Shown: positions 22,972 to 32,257 of the stretch, one piece after another
How positions within the stretch are numbered: position 1 is the stretch's first letter
How the letters are laid out: the number at the start of each line of letters is the position of its first letter
Origin: Sulfuricurvum sp.
GTDB lineage: Bacteria > Campylobacterota > Campylobacteria > Campylobacterales > Sulfurimonadaceae
Direction of reading: 5' to 3'
Length of the DNA stretch: 64,000 nucleotides
Assembly (NCBI GenBank): GCA_030693335.1
Contig: JAUYAU010000007.1
Span: forward strand, 1-64,000
The notes under the pieces: generated by a model
The model's input: only the letters and a program-made list of their open reading frames with translations
What the model was told of the DNA's origin: nothing
Databases searched by the model: none
Made by a program: the position numbers and the translations under genes

Positions 22972-24240
22972 ATGCTCTTGATAGGCTTTGATGACATTGA
23001 AAATGGCTGTCGTTAAATGGGTTAATTCTTCTTTAGTTATCACAAACGGAGGCATGATATAGACGAGATTCAAAAAGGGTCTTACCCAGACCCCTTCTCG
23101 TATAAAAGCCGGAGTCATAAAGCCCAAATCAACCGCTTCGTTTAGTTCCACCACACCGATTGCCCCAAGTATGCGAACCTCTTTGACGATTTTAAGTGCT
23201 TCACATTTTCTCAGTTCTTCGTTTAACTGTGTTTGAATGTTTTGTATTCTTCGTTCCCATGGTGAACTTAACAACAATGTTAAAGATGCATTGGCAACGG
23301 CACACGCTAGAGGGTTTGCCATAAATGTCGGTCCATGCATCAGCACGTTGCCATTGGCTTCCACCCCCTGCATCACTTTTTTACTCGTAAGAGTTGCTGC
23401 CAGTGACATATATCCCCCCGTCAGCGCCTTGCCAATACACAGAATATCAGGGGCCACGTCAGCATGTTCATATGCGAACAGTTTTCCGCTCCGACCAAAA
23501 CCGGTCGCAATCTCATCAAGTATTAGCAATGTTCCATACTGGGTACAAAGTTCTCTTACTCTTTTTAAAAACTCTGGCGAATAGATCCTCATACCACCCG
23601 CACCTTGCACGATAGGTTCAAGAATGACCGCTGCTATTTGTGTATGATTTTGCTGCAGTTTTGTCTTAAAATCTTCTATGTACTGTTCGTCCCACGGCTC
23701 GTCAAACCCACATGCTGGAGCCTGCGCAAATATGTTTTTATTAAGCACTCCTTCAAAGGCGCTGTGCATCCCCGTGATCGGGTCGCATACACTCATCGCA
23801 CCAAAAGTATCCCCATGATACCCTTTGCTAAATGCCAGTATTTTATTTTTTTGCTTATTTCCTTGCGAATTCCAATACTGAAATGCCATCTTCAAAGCTA
23901 CCTCTACGCTTACACTCCCTGAATCACTGAAGAAGATATATTCAAGGCTCTCATCCGTAATCTCCAGCAGTGTTTGGGCAAGCTTGATCGCCGGTTCATG
24001 CGTCAGACCCCCAAACATTACATGACTCATCTTTGAGAGTTGTTCCATTGCTGCAGTATTGAGTTCAGGGACATTATAGCCGTGAATAACAGACCACCAA
24101 GAGCTCATCCCATCAATGATTCTTTTACCACTGTCCAGCTCCAGATAAACACCGCTTGCAGATTTAACCAGCTCCATATCGCTCAGTGGCGTTGATGGAG
24201 CATAAGGATGCAATATATGTTGCTTATCAAAATCTTTCAT
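22960..24240 (-). CDS. bioA: Adenosylmethionine-8-amino-7-oxononanoate aminotransferase
   Basis: The ATG at 24240 has GGAGAG four bases upstream and is preferred to TTG 24252. The product of 426 residues is a class III PLP aminotransferase: VIHGYNVPELNTAAM, YHGDTFGAMSVCDP, LDEIATGFGRSGKLF (PLP Asp) and CIGKALTGGYMSLA with the PLP Lys. DGMSSWWSVIHGYN is typical of BioA rather than other class III enzymes. It makes 7,8-diaminononanoate in biotin synthesis. bioF is 15 kb away. Biotin is needed by carboxylases; the neighbours also handle CO2 or bicarbonate. Confidence 0.93.
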   Translation of the reverse strand: MKDFDKQHILHPYAPSTPLSDMELVKSASGVYLELDSGKRIIDGMSSWWSVIHGYNVPELNTAAMEQLSKMSHVMFGGLTHEPAIKLAQTLLEITDESLEYIFFSDSGSVSVEVALKMAFQYWNSQGNKQKNKILAFSKGYHGDTFGAMSVCDPITGMHSAFEGVLNKNIFAQAPACGFDEPWDEQYIEDFKTKLQQNHTQIAAVILEPIVQGAGGMRIYSPEFLKRVRELCTQYGTLLILDEIATGFGRSGKLFAYEHADVAPDILCIGKALTGGYMSLAATLTSKKVMQGVEANGNVLMHGPTFMANPLACAVANASLTLLLSSPWERRIQNIQTQLNEELRKCEALKIVKEVRILGAIGVVELNEAVDLGFMTPAFIREGVWVRPFLNLVYIMPPFVITKEELTHLTTAIFNVIKAYQEHKTL

Positions 24241-24413
24241 TAAACTCTCCAAAAATGTTCATACTTTTAATTCAAAACTATACACAAATATTATTAGAAC
24301 AATAACTTTAAAATAAATAAAAATAGAATTTCAGAAACTAGATAGAGCGCACAGCAAATCCTAAAGAGCCTTTTTGCTACCATCTGCCAAAGTAAAATCA
24401 CGGAGTTATAAAA

Positions 24414-25394
24414 ATGGACATCAATCTTATACTGCAAAACATTACAAATCCCCCCGTATTATTCTTTTTTTTAGGGATGCTTGCTGTTTTTTTAAAATCA
24501 GATTTATCAATACCGCAGCCTTTACCTAAGCTATTTTCTTTGTATTTGCTCATAGCCATTGGATTACATGGTGGGTATGAACTTTCTAAGAGCGGATTGG
24601 ATTTTTACATTTTCAAAGCCCTTCTTCTGGCAGTACTTATGTCTTTGCTTGTCCCTATCTACAGTTTCTTTATTTTAAAAAGAAAAGTAGATGTTTACAA
24701 TGCCATTGCGATTGCTGCTACTTATGGTTCTATCAGTGCGGTTACCTTTATTACAGGTATTACCTATCTGCATACAGTAGGGGTGGAATATGGCGGTTTC
24801 ATGGTAGCGTCCATGGCGCTCATGGAGTCTCCTGCTATTGTTATCGGTCTGGTATTTGCTGCACTGTTTGCCAAAGGCTCCAATAGTGATGGCGAAGGGA
24901 AAACTGAATGGAAAGAGATTCTAAGGGAAGCTTTTTTAAATCCATCCGTATTTTTATTAATCGGGGCACTTTTTATTGGGATAGTATCGGGAGAAAAAGG
25001 GTGGATTTCTATGGAACCCCTATTTGGAACGCTATTCAAAGGCTTCCTCGCATTTTTCCTTCTTGATATGGGGCTTGTTGCCGCTAGAAAGATTCATGAA
25101 CTTAAAAAAGTAGGATTCTTCCTAATCGCTTTTGCCCTCATTATGCCAACCATTAATGCATTGGTAGGCGCTGGTTTGGCGTATTTCTTTGATCTTTCAA
25201 AAGGGGATGCTTTTCTTTTAGCCCTTTTAAGTGCCAGCGCCTCGTATATTGCCGTTCCAGCAGCTATGAGGCTCTCAGTCCCTCAAGCAAATCCAGGTAT
25301 TTATTTACCTTTGAGTCTAGCTGTCACGTTCCCTTTTAATATTTCATTGGGAATACCGTTATACTATTTCATCATCAATACATTATGGAGATGA
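24414..25394 (+). CDS. sbtA: Sodium-dependent bicarbonate transporter SbtA
   Basis: A 326-residue protein with about 10 membrane helices in two inverted halves. LPKLFSLYLLIAIGLHGGYE and YGSISAVTFITGITYLH, plus GLVFAALFAK and SASASYIAVPAAMRLSVPQA, match the SbtA (DUF897) family, which imports HCO3- with Na+. Start ATG 24414 follows ACGGAG. A PII-like gene follows after 4 bases, the usual sbtAB layout. Promoter lies in the 170-base gap before it, which contains a weak hairpin near AAAGAGCCTTTTTG. Confidence 0.88.
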   Translation: MDINLILQNITNPPVLFFFLGMLAVFLKSDLSIPQPLPKLFSLYLLIAIGLHGGYELSKSGLDFYIFKALLLAVLMSLLVPIYSFFILKRKVDVYNAIAIAATYGSISAVTFITGITYLHTVGVEYGGFMVASMALMESPAIVIGLVFAALFAKGSNSDGEGKTEWKEILREAFLNPSVFLLIGALFIGIVSGEKGWISMEPLFGTLFKGFLAFFLLDMGLVAARKIHELKKVGFFLIAFALIMPTINALVGAGLAYFFDLSKGDAFLLALLSASASYIAVPAAMRLSVPQANPGIYLPLSLAVTFPFNISLGIPLYYFIINTLWR

Positions 25395-25398
25395 AAAT

Positions 25399-25692
25399 AT
25401 GAAAAGCATGAAAAAAGTTGAACTTGTTATTGAAGCCGTTTACATAACCAGATTGTTAGAACTGTTCAAACAACATGAAATAAATGCCTATACAATCATT
25501 AAAGACATTGAAGGCCGTGGTGGACATGGTTTAAAAACCGCAGATGATGTTAGCGATGTATTTACAAATATTTATGTCTTTACTCTTTGCGAAGAAAACG
25601 TATTCATCTCTATGAAAGAAGAGATTCGCACATTTGTGAAAAAATACGGCGGCAAATGTATCATCACCGATGTCATGGTCATACTCTCATAG
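25399..25692 (+). CDS. sbtB: PII-like signalling protein (SbtB-like)
   Basis: A 97-residue GlnB-fold protein: MKKVELVIEAVYITRLLELF, then the T-loop IKDIEGRGGHGLKTADDV and NIYVFTLCEENVF. It lacks the Tyr-uridylylation motif and the C-terminal CGPxGC seen in some SbtB. In cyanobacteria SbtB binds cAMP/AMP/ADP and gates SbtA; adjacency here suggests the same role. GGAG precedes the ATG, and it is translationally linked to sbtA. Confidence 0.82.
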   Translation: MKSMKKVELVIEAVYITRLLELFKQHEINAYTIIKDIEGRGGHGLKTADDVSDVFTNIYVFTLCEENVFISMKEEIRTFVKKYGGKCIITDVMVILS

Positions 25693-25776
25693 TGGCTTGA
25701 AAAGTTATCTTTAAAGCTTATATGGTTAACAAAGTTGTTAGGTTAAAATACCGTATACAGTCTATAAAGAGAAAAC

Positions 25777-26928
25777 ATGGATAAAAACTTCAACTATTCT
25801 AATTTAAAACTAGGCATTATCGGTGGGGGACAGCTGGGAAAAATAATGTCTCAAAAAGCCAAAAAAATGGGCTTTCATGTTACGATTTTAGATCCTACTT
25901 TCAACTGTCCTGCTGCTCAGGTTTCAGATAAACATATTATGGGCGGTTTTCACGATAAAGAAAAATTAGAACAACTTGTTCAAGAAACCGATGTAACAAC
26001 GTTTGAAACGGAACATGTTGATACAACTATTTTAAAAAAGCTTTATGATAACGGACACAACATACATCCCTCTCCTTATGTAATGGAATTGATTCAAAAT
26101 AAATACGAACAAAAAAAACTTTTAGATGAACGAGGCATTCCTGTACCTAAATACAGAAGTGTTGAGACCGATGAAGATCTTGCCAGTTTTGGGTTTCCCG
26201 TTATTCAAAAAACAAAAATGGAAGGATATGATGGCAAGGGCGTCCTTATGCTTAAAACGCCTGAAGATATTAAAAACTGCATCAAAACCGAATCCTTTAT
26301 TGAAGAACTCGTCGATATTGATAAAGAACTGGCCGTTATTGTCGCCAGAAACATAGAAGGCGAAATCCAATGTTATCCCGTTGTAGAGATGCTCTTTGAT
26401 GATCGAGTAAACATTTGCGACATTGTCATGGCACCGGCAAAAATCTCTCAAGAAATTGAAAAAAAAGTCCTAGAAATCTCTGTAAAATCCATTGAAGTGC
26501 TTGATGGTGTCGGTATTTTTGGCGTTGAGTTGTTCTTGACGAAAAGTGGTGATGTACTCGTCAACGAAATTGCTCCAAGACCTCACAATTCTGGGCACTA
26601 TACGGTTGAGGCATGTGCTACATCACAGTTTGAACAAATTATCCGAGCCGTTACCAATCTGCCTCTTGGTTCGACCAAATTACTCTCTCCTTCGGTTATG
26701 GTAAACCTTTTAGGTGAAGAAGGTTACGAGGGAGAACCTATTATCGAAGGGATCCATGAAGCACTTGAGATTCCGGAATTATCGTTTCATTTTTATGGTA
26801 AAAGTTTTACAAAGCCCTTTAGAAAAATGGGGCACATTACCGTATTGGATGATGATATTGATAAAGCATTGGAAAAGGCGATGAGAGCAAAAAGCGTTTT
26901 AAAAATTAAAGGGAGTAAGAGAATATGA
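25777..26928 (+). CDS. purK: N5-carboxyaminoimidazole ribonucleotide synthase
   Basis: A 383-residue ATP-grasp enzyme: [21 protein letters not shown]-terminal loop, [20 protein letters not shown]-binding segment, [20 protein letters not shown] metal site, and [19 protein letters not shown]. PurK uses ATP and bicarbonate to carboxylate AIR in purine synthesis. It overlaps purE by four bases (ATGA). Sits right after the bicarbonate transport genes, with a separate promoter-like TTAAAAT near 25743. Confidence 0.95.
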   Translation: MDKNFNYSNLKLGIIGGGQLGKIMSQKAKKMGFHVTILDPTFNCPAAQVSDKHIMGGFHDKEKLEQLVQETDVTTFETEHVDTTILKKLYDNGHNIHPSPYVMELIQNKYEQKKLLDERGIPVPKYRSVETDEDLASFGFPVIQKTKMEGYDGKGVLMLKTPEDIKNCIKTESFIEELVDIDKELAVIVARNIEGEIQCYPVVEMLFDDRVNICDIVMAPAKISQEIEKKVLEISVKSIEVLDGVGIFGVELFLTKSGDVLVNEIAPRPHNSGHYTVEACATSQFEQIIRAVTNLPLGSTKLLSPSVMVNLLGEEGYEGEPIIEGIHEALEIPELSFHFYGKSFTKPFRKMGHITVLDDDIDKALEKAMRAKSVLKIKGSKRI

Positions 26929-27449
26929 GTAAACCATTGGTTGGAATTATTATGGGGAGTGACTCAGATCTAAGCGTCATGAGTGCTGCCATTGAAATGT
27001 GTGAAGAGTTTGGCATTGATTATGAAGTAGATATTGTCTCTGCTCACAGAACACCCCAAAAGCTTGTTAAATATTCCGACAGCGCTGAAGAGAGAGGTTT
27101 AAAAGTCATTATTGCCGGAGCTGGCGGTGCGGCTCATTTACCGGGCATGGTTGCTGCGCTAACGGTTCTCCCAGTCATTGGTGTTCCCGTAAGATCCTCT
27201 TCATTGGATGGAATGGATTCACTGCTGTCAATCGTACAAATGCCAGGCGGCGTTCCAGTTGCCACCGTAGCGATTAATGGTGCAAAAAATGCAGGGATAT
27301 TAGCAGCTCAGATTATTGGCTCCAGTGACGCTTCTCTTAGAAAAAAAATAGCAGCGTATAAAAATAAACTGCAAAGTGAAGTAGAACAAAAATCAGAAAA
27401 ATTGCAAAAAGTTGCATATAAACAATACCTGCAAGAGATGGGAAAATAG
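26925..27449 (+). CDS. purE: N5-carboxyaminoimidazole ribonucleotide mutase
   Basis: A 174-residue PurE of the bacterial class I type: [57 protein letters not shown] and [20 protein letters not shown]. It moves the carboxyl from N5 to C4 of the AIR product made by PurK. Translation coupled to purK. Length is usual for the class. A helical C-terminal tail ([20 protein letters not shown]) is mild extension. Confidence 0.96.
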   Translation: MSKPLVGIIMGSDSDLSVMSAAIEMCEEFGIDYEVDIVSAHRTPQKLVKYSDSAEERGLKVIIAGAGGAAHLPGMVAALTVLPVIGVPVRSSSLDGMDSLLSIVQMPGGVPVATVAINGAKNAGILAAQIIGSSDASLRKKIAAYKNKLQSEVEQKSEKLQKVAYKQYLQEMGK

Positions 27450-27563
27450 TTAGTCACCTCTAAAAACAAAATTTTTCCTCACTCTCAAAAGTAATAAAAG
27501 AATAAATGTTTTCTTTTTAATAGTTTTGGCATAATAGGTTATCTTGAAAATAGGAGTCATACG

Positions 27564-27770
27564 ATGACTAAAGAAAATCATGTAAAATTAGAAGCATTGA
27601 GTCCGCAGGCAAAGAGTGCCTATGTCGCAGCCAAAGGACATATACTAGAAGCTTTACGAGAGATGGACTTATTTGAAGGTTCGGCATCATTAACCGATAA
27701 AGAAAAAAACACTATCATTGAATTGCTCAATGAAACTGCCTTTTTGATGAAAAGCGAAGAGAAAAGATAA
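27564..27770 (+). CDS. Small acidic protein of unknown function
   Basis: A 68-residue helical protein (MTKENHVKLEALSPQAKSAY ... LNETAFLMKSEEKR) with AGGAG seven bases before ATG. No motif or membrane segment. Stands alone after purE; CATAAT at about 27530 could be its -10. Function unknown. Confidence 0.5.
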   Translation: MTKENHVKLEALSPQAKSAYVAAKGHILEALREMDLFEGSASLTDKEKNTIIELLNETAFLMKSEEKR

Positions 27771-27905
27771 TCCTATCGTCAGTAGTACATTTATTCTGCT
27801 AAAGTAAAAAAACTTTTAGAAACAACAATTACTTTTTTAAAAGCGTGCTTATTTTTCTTATAATAACTATACTTCAGGATTTAACAATCAAAAGGAAATC
27901 CTTCT

Positions 27906-28241
27906 ATGTATGCAGTACTAATGGAACACGAATGTGCATGTTTTAAAAAAAGCGAATACACCAACGGCAATACATTCAATACACAGCAAGAAGCCTATAA
28001 ATATGCAAATATTCTAGCTGAACTCATGAATGAAGAGTTCTGTGGTAAACATAAGTTCTATTCGCAAAAAGCCCAAGGTGATAATTTTGTAATCAGAGTC
28101 GCTATCAATGCTACGGCTGTCTCTGGTTGCAGTACGGGTGTTAGTTGTGATGTCGGTTGCGGCTCTACGGATGAGTGGACCCTTGAATCTACTGACAAGT
28201 CTGGTAATGAGAGCTGCGGGACTGGGTGCGGCTGCGCGTAA
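27906..28241 (+). CDS. Small protein with Cys/Gly-rich tail, possible metal binder
   Basis: A 111-residue protein. The N-terminus MYAVLMEHECACFKKSEYTN contains CxC, residues 40-60 contain MNEEFCGKHKFY, and the tail has GCSTGVSCDVGCGS and CGTGCGCA: at least nine Cys in all. No signal peptide, so cytoplasmic. Proteins beginning HEC(A/G)CFKKSEY with a Cys-rich end seem to be a Campylobacterota family of unknown role. TATAAT at 27859-27864 and AGGAAATCC before the ATG mark its own promoter and ribosome-binding site. Confidence 0.65.
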   Translation: MYAVLMEHECACFKKSEYTNGNTFNTQQEAYKYANILAELMNEEFCGKHKFYSQKAQGDNFVIRVAINATAVSGCSTGVSCDVGCGSTDEWTLESTDKSGNESCGTGCGCA

Positions 28242-28302
28242 ACAGCAATTTCGCTGTAATGCGACCACTATAAAACTACTATCATAACTAGCTTTAGGTA
28301 TA

Positions 28303-31026
28303 TTAATGCATACACTTTTCTGAAATCAATATACGCAATTTTTCGATCAATTCCGCACTGCATACATGCAATTCAGAGGTCATAGCATCTACTTCATCCT
28401 CTTTGCCTTCCTGATGCAAATTGAGTAATTTATGACCGAGTGAATGTACTTTTTCGTGCAGCGAAATCACGTCTGAGAATTCAGATCGATCACTATAATA
28501 GGTATTCCCCTCTGCCCCAAGCCACTGCCCAAACAGGCATTGAGCCGCATCCATTGGCGGTGGTGAGTTCCGTGCTCCCTTCAAATAGGTGTCAATATCA
28601 CGAAGCCAATGCCGATGTTTAACTTCGACAAAGACGATCATCCTGTCATGATAAGACAAAGCATGACCGCTCCATGCTGTCCACGAAGGATCAGGAAGCC
28701 ATGTGCGAACCCAGTTATGCATATTCTCTGCTGGCATAGGACGGGCAATGGCATAGCCTTGTGCTAAGACACAACCAAGCGACAGAAGCATTTGACCATG
28801 AACAATGCTTTCAACCCCTTCAGCGATAATTTCCCGATTAAAAGATGTCGATAACCCTATAACTCCTTCTACTATGGCCAAGTCATCGGTATCGTTGATC
28901 ATCCCACGGATAAAGCTTTGATCGATTTTAAGCACATCTACCGGCAAGCGTTTTAAATACGTAAGCGATGAATACCCTGTTCCAAAATCATCTAATGCAA
29001 AACCAACTCCCATCTTTTTACAATCGTGCATGATCACGAAGATCTGAGTCATATCTTCTAAGGCACTAGTTTCGAGTATTTCCAACTCTAAACAGCGAGG
29101 TTTGATATTTGGATGGTTTGATAAAAGCTTACTCAAGCGAGATACAAAATTTTTATCCTGTAGTTGCATGGCTGAAATATTAACACTGACTTTGATATCC
29201 AAACCTGCGGTATGCCATTGTTCCATTTGGAGTAATGCGGTTTCTATAACCCATTCACCAAGCTCAAGACTAATAGGATGATTTTCTATGATAGGGAGAA
29301 AATTAGCAGGTGGCAGTAATCCGCGCTCGGGATGTTCCCAACGGATCAAAGCTTCAGCGCCGGTTACTTCTCCTGTTTTCATATTAACCTTTGGCTGATA
29401 ATAAAGAACAAATTCCCGTTTTTCAAAAGCCACCCGGATTTGTTCCATGGATTCATGCCGGATTCTCACCGCTTCATCCTGATCTACATCGAAAATATGA
29501 TAGCGATTTTTACCCGCTTGTTTTGCCACATACATCGCCTGATCGGCATGACGTAAAAGCAAGTCAGCATCGGTCTCATCTTTTGGATAGATAGTTACCC
29601 CTATGCTGGCACTAACTCGTAAAGTAGTATCTTGGATGACAACAGGTTCAGAGGCTGCTTCTAATAAACGCTCTAATATCGGTGTGCAATGCTCCGGTTC
29701 TTCCAAATCGACAAGGATAGCAACAAACTCATCACCCCCGATGCGTGAAAGGGTATCACCATCGCGCAAAGCTCCTTTCATGCGTTCTGAAACTGTTACT
29801 AAAAGTTTATCGCCTGTATCATGACCATACGTATCATTGATTGCTTTAAAGCCATCCAAATCAAGATACACAACAGCCAATGAACGCTCTCGTCTCATGC
29901 TTTGCATCATCCCTTGTTCCAGCCGATCAGCCAAAAGTACCCGATTGGGAAGACTGGTTAACGCATCATAATGGGCAATGTACTCGAGCTGATGCTGATG
30001 CTCTTTCATAGGTGTAATGTCTGTAAATAAAGCAACATAATGTTGTACTTTTCCCGTGATATCAGTCACAGCACTGATGGTAATCATTTCGGCATAGGTC
30101 TCACCATTTTTACGGCGATTCCATACTTCACCTTGCCAATAGCCATTTTCGCTGAGAGATTGCCACATCTGAGTGTAGTACTCTGTACTTTGACGTCCGG
30201 ATTTTAACATACGCGGATTTTTCCCGCAGGCTTCTTCATGTGTGTATCCTGTTATGCGGGTGAATGCATCATTCACATCTACAATCGTACCATTAAGATC
30301 CGTGATTAAAATCCCTTCTCTGGCATGTATAAATACACTAGCCGCTAACTGCAAACGATTCTCAGCTAACAAGCGCTTATCCCGCATTACTTCAAATGCT
30401 CGTACCAGCTGCCCTACTTCGTCATTCGATATATCAGGTAATAATGTTAAAAAATCATCATCCCCCATCCGTATAGCTACGTATTCCATATCTTTTAAAG
30501 GGCGAAGAAGAATACGACTTTGCAACCATATAAAACTGGCACCGGTTAGGGCTAAGAGCAATAGCAACCAACTTTCTAAGATAAAAATACGGGTACTTTC
30601 TGCTTTTATTCTATTCATCGAATCGCTTGCTACGGTGAGCTGACCTAGATTAGTACCCTGATACGACAATTTTTGAGTAAACCATAAAATTTCATTTCCT
30701 ATGGGTAATTTGGAAGAGACCTGCGGGTAAAGACGCTTGCCGCTGGAATCTTCCAAAGTTATACTAATCCATTCTGGTATATCTATTTTACTTTGTTCAA
30801 GAATAATGTGTACTTGTTTGATGTCATGATTTACTAACGGTTTCGTCAAGGCCTGTTGTAAAATACTCAGCATCCGTATCTGTGTTTGCTTAAAATCATC
30901 ACGCGCATCATTGATATGTACCGGCATCCAAAAAAAATGCAAAACAAGAACTAAAAATACGATTGCATAGAAAACAGGTAATAGCAGTTTAAACCGAAGG
31001 CTTTGAGTAAACTTTATAGGATTCAT
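28303..31026 (-). CDS. Membrane GGDEF/EAL cyclic-di-GMP enzyme with PAS and CZB zinc domain
   Basis: A 907-residue protein. Residues 12-34 and 147-168 are membrane helices around a periplasmic domain; HAMP is about 169-222, PAS about 228-345 (GILITDLNGTIVDVNDAFTR), GGDEF motif at 430-434 with upstream RDGD inhibitory site, EAL at 558-560 (AEALIRWEH). The C-terminal 105 residues are a CZB domain: H806, C830 in QCLFGQW, H857 and H861 as zinc ligands. Both catalytic motifs look intact, so it could make or break c-di-GMP. Zinc may control it, as in E. coli DgcZ. Convergent with the Cys-rich gene; monocistronic. Confidence 0.93.
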   Translation of the reverse strand: MNPIKFTQSLRFKLLLPVFYAIVFLVLVLHFFWMPVHINDARDDFKQTQIRMLSILQQALTKPLVNHDIKQVHIILEQSKIDIPEWISITLEDSSGKRLYPQVSSKLPIGNEILWFTQKLSYQGTNLGQLTVASDSMNRIKAESTRIFILESWLLLLLALTGASFIWLQSRILLRPLKDMEYVAIRMGDDDFLTLLPDISNDEVGQLVRAFEVMRDKRLLAENRLQLAASVFIHAREGILITDLNGTIVDVNDAFTRITGYTHEEACGKNPRMLKSGRQSTEYYTQMWQSLSENGYWQGEVWNRRKNGETYAEMITISAVTDITGKVQHYVALFTDITPMKEHQHQLEYIAHYDALTSLPNRVLLADRLEQGMMQSMRRERSLAVVYLDLDGFKAINDTYGHDTGDKLLVTVSERMKGALRDGDTLSRIGGDEFVAILVDLEEPEHCTPILERLLEAASEPVVIQDTTLRVSASIGVTIYPKDETDADLLLRHADQAMYVAKQAGKNRYHIFDVDQDEAVRIRHESMEQIRVAFEKREFVLYYQPKVNMKTGEVTGAEALIRWEHPERGLLPPANFLPIIENHPISLELGEWVIETALLQMEQWHTAGLDIKVSVNISAMQLQDKNFVSRLSKLLSNHPNIKPRCLELEILETSALEDMTQIFVIMHDCKKMGVGFALDDFGTGYSSLTYLKRLPVDVLKIDQSFIRGMINDTDDLAIVEGVIGLSTSFNREIIAEGVESIVHGQMLLSLGCVLAQGYAIARPMPAENMHNWVRTWLPDPSWTAWSGHALSYHDRMIVFVEVKHRHWLRDIDTYLKGARNSPPPMDAAQCLFGQWLGAEGNTYYSDRSEFSDVISLHEKVHSLGHKLLNLHQEGKEDEVDAMTSELHVCSAELIEKLRILISEKCMH

Positions 31027-31348
31027 TTTATTTTTTCTTTTATTTTAAAATGTCATAAAAACTAAATATAACTCACTAATTTGAATAATTTTAACTATGA
31101 TTATACATTATTCTTAATATATATTTATCAAATAATATAGTTTGTCTCTTTTTGTGATTAAAATGTGATATAACCATGCTGATCTAGATTTTCTAGACAA
31201 GCGCAGCTAAAATGTCAGAAGCCTATAGTACTCCTATAAAAAAACAGCAATTAATTTTAATATTTTTTGATTGGGCAGTGTAGAGGCAGTTGTCTTGGTA
31301 AAAATTGGGTTTTCTATAAGTTCTTTGATAAATAAAGTATTTAAGTAA

Positions 31349-31363
31349 TTTAGTAATACTAAA
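31349..31363 (+). promoter_or_regulatory. Palindromic operator of the toxin-antitoxin promoter
   Basis: TTTAGTA-A-TACTAAA is a perfect 7-1-7 palindrome, 13 bases before the TATAAT at 31377-31382, where a ribbon-helix-helix antitoxin would block the -35 region. No good -35 hexamer is visible. Confidence 0.6.
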
Positions 31364-31376
31364 GTAAGTAACTTGC

Positions 31377-31382
31377 TATAAT
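31377..31382 (+). promoter_or_regulatory. -10 of toxin-antitoxin operon
   Basis: TATAAT in TTGCTATAATAC, 28 bases before the antitoxin ATG. Confidence 0.6.
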
Positions 31383-31410
31383 ACATAAAATACTATTGAT
31401 TGGAGAGATC

Positions 31411-31647
31411 ATGCATACGATCACATTAAAATCAGATGACACCTTTTATGAAACACTCAACGATATGGTTAAGACCCTCAAAATTACAAAGAGCGAATTA
31501 ATTCGCCGATCAGTCACCTATTACCATGAAGCATTAAAACAAGAACAACTCAAAGAGCAAATGAAACGAGCATCTTTAAAAGTACGAGATCATTCGTTGT
31601 CTATGGTTCAAGAATTTGATGATACGCTAAATGATGGATTGGTATGA
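31411..31647 (+). CDS. Antitoxin, ribbon-helix-helix type
   Basis: ATG 31411 (GGAG upstream) gives 78 residues: an N-terminal strand (HTITLKSDDTFYETLNDMVK) and helix TKSELIRRSVTYYHEAL fit a CopG/ribbon-helix-helix DNA-binding fold, and the acidic C-terminal tail (VQEFDDTLNDGLV) is the usual toxin-neutralising part. It overlaps the toxin gene by 4 bases and has a palindromic operator upstream, so the pair is probably self-regulated. Confidence 0.85.
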   Translation: MHTITLKSDDTFYETLNDMVKTLKITKSELIRRSVTYYHEALKQEQLKEQMKRASLKVRDHSLSMVQEFDDTLNDGLV

Positions 31648-31985
31648 AACGCGGTGACATCTATTTAGCCAACCTCAATCCTAAAAAAGGGGATGAGATA
31701 GGCAAAATACGACCCGTGCTGATTTACCAAAGTGATATGCTAAATAGCATAGGGCATACAACAACCATAGTCATTCCACTATCCACCAAACTAATCGATG
31801 ATACCCAACCTCTTCGGTATCGCATTAATAAACGAGAGGCATTGGACTACGATTCAGATATCGTTATCGATCAAGTCCGCTCAATCGATAATAACCGATT
31901 GACCTCCAAGGCCATTGCTTCGTTACATCCGCATGAAATGGATGATATTGATACGATGGTGAGTATTGTGCTTGGTATAAAATAA
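31644..31985 (+). CDS. MazF/PemK-type toxin
   Basis: A 113-residue protein with the MazF pattern: MKRGDIYLANLNPKKGDEIG, then KIRPVLIYQSDMLN, TIVIPLSTK (catalytic Thr/Ser), and LDYDSDIVIDQVRSIDNNRL. It should be a sequence-specific endoribonuclease held by the antitoxin upstream. Full length, no damage seen. It is followed by 272 bases without genes before uvrB. Confidence 0.9.
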   Translation: MKRGDIYLANLNPKKGDEIGKIRPVLIYQSDMLNSIGHTTTIVIPLSTKLIDDTQPLRYRINKREALDYDSDIVIDQVRSIDNNRLTSKAIASLHPHEMDDIDTMVSIVLGIK

Positions 31986-32194
31986 TAAAAAAACCAATTT
32001 TACTTTACCTTGCTAATGCATATACAGCCAACACGAATGTCAATCGCATGACTTCTGAAAATTATGCTTAAAAATGTATCAATGCTCTCATAAGTGTTAC
32101 AGAACAAAACCTATTATTCAAATAAATTACTTTTTCTCACAAACCTCATTCGAAAACTCACCTTAACTCAACAGCCTATAGGCAGTCATCTTCT

Positions 32195-32234
32195 TTGAAA
32201 AACAACTATTCCGCTATAATTCTGCCACTATAAT
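32195..32234 (+). promoter_or_regulatory. Tandem -10 elements before uvrB
   Basis: TATAAT at 32215-32220 and again at 32229-32234, 14 bases apart. TTGAAA at 32195-32200 is a weak -35 candidate. This could be two start points or overlapping promoters. Confidence 0.4.
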
Positions 32235-32257
32235 CTATTTTATTTCAGGGTCATTCA

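Larger units (their letters stand above)
31027..31410. other. 384-base AT-rich intergenic region
   Basis: No gene seen. It holds the divergent promoters of the GGDEF/EAL gene and the toxin-antitoxin pair, and a TCTAGA-TTT-TCTAGA repeat at 31183-31197. The 15-bp operator and TATAAT of the toxin-antitoxin pair lie at its right end. Confidence 0.6.
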
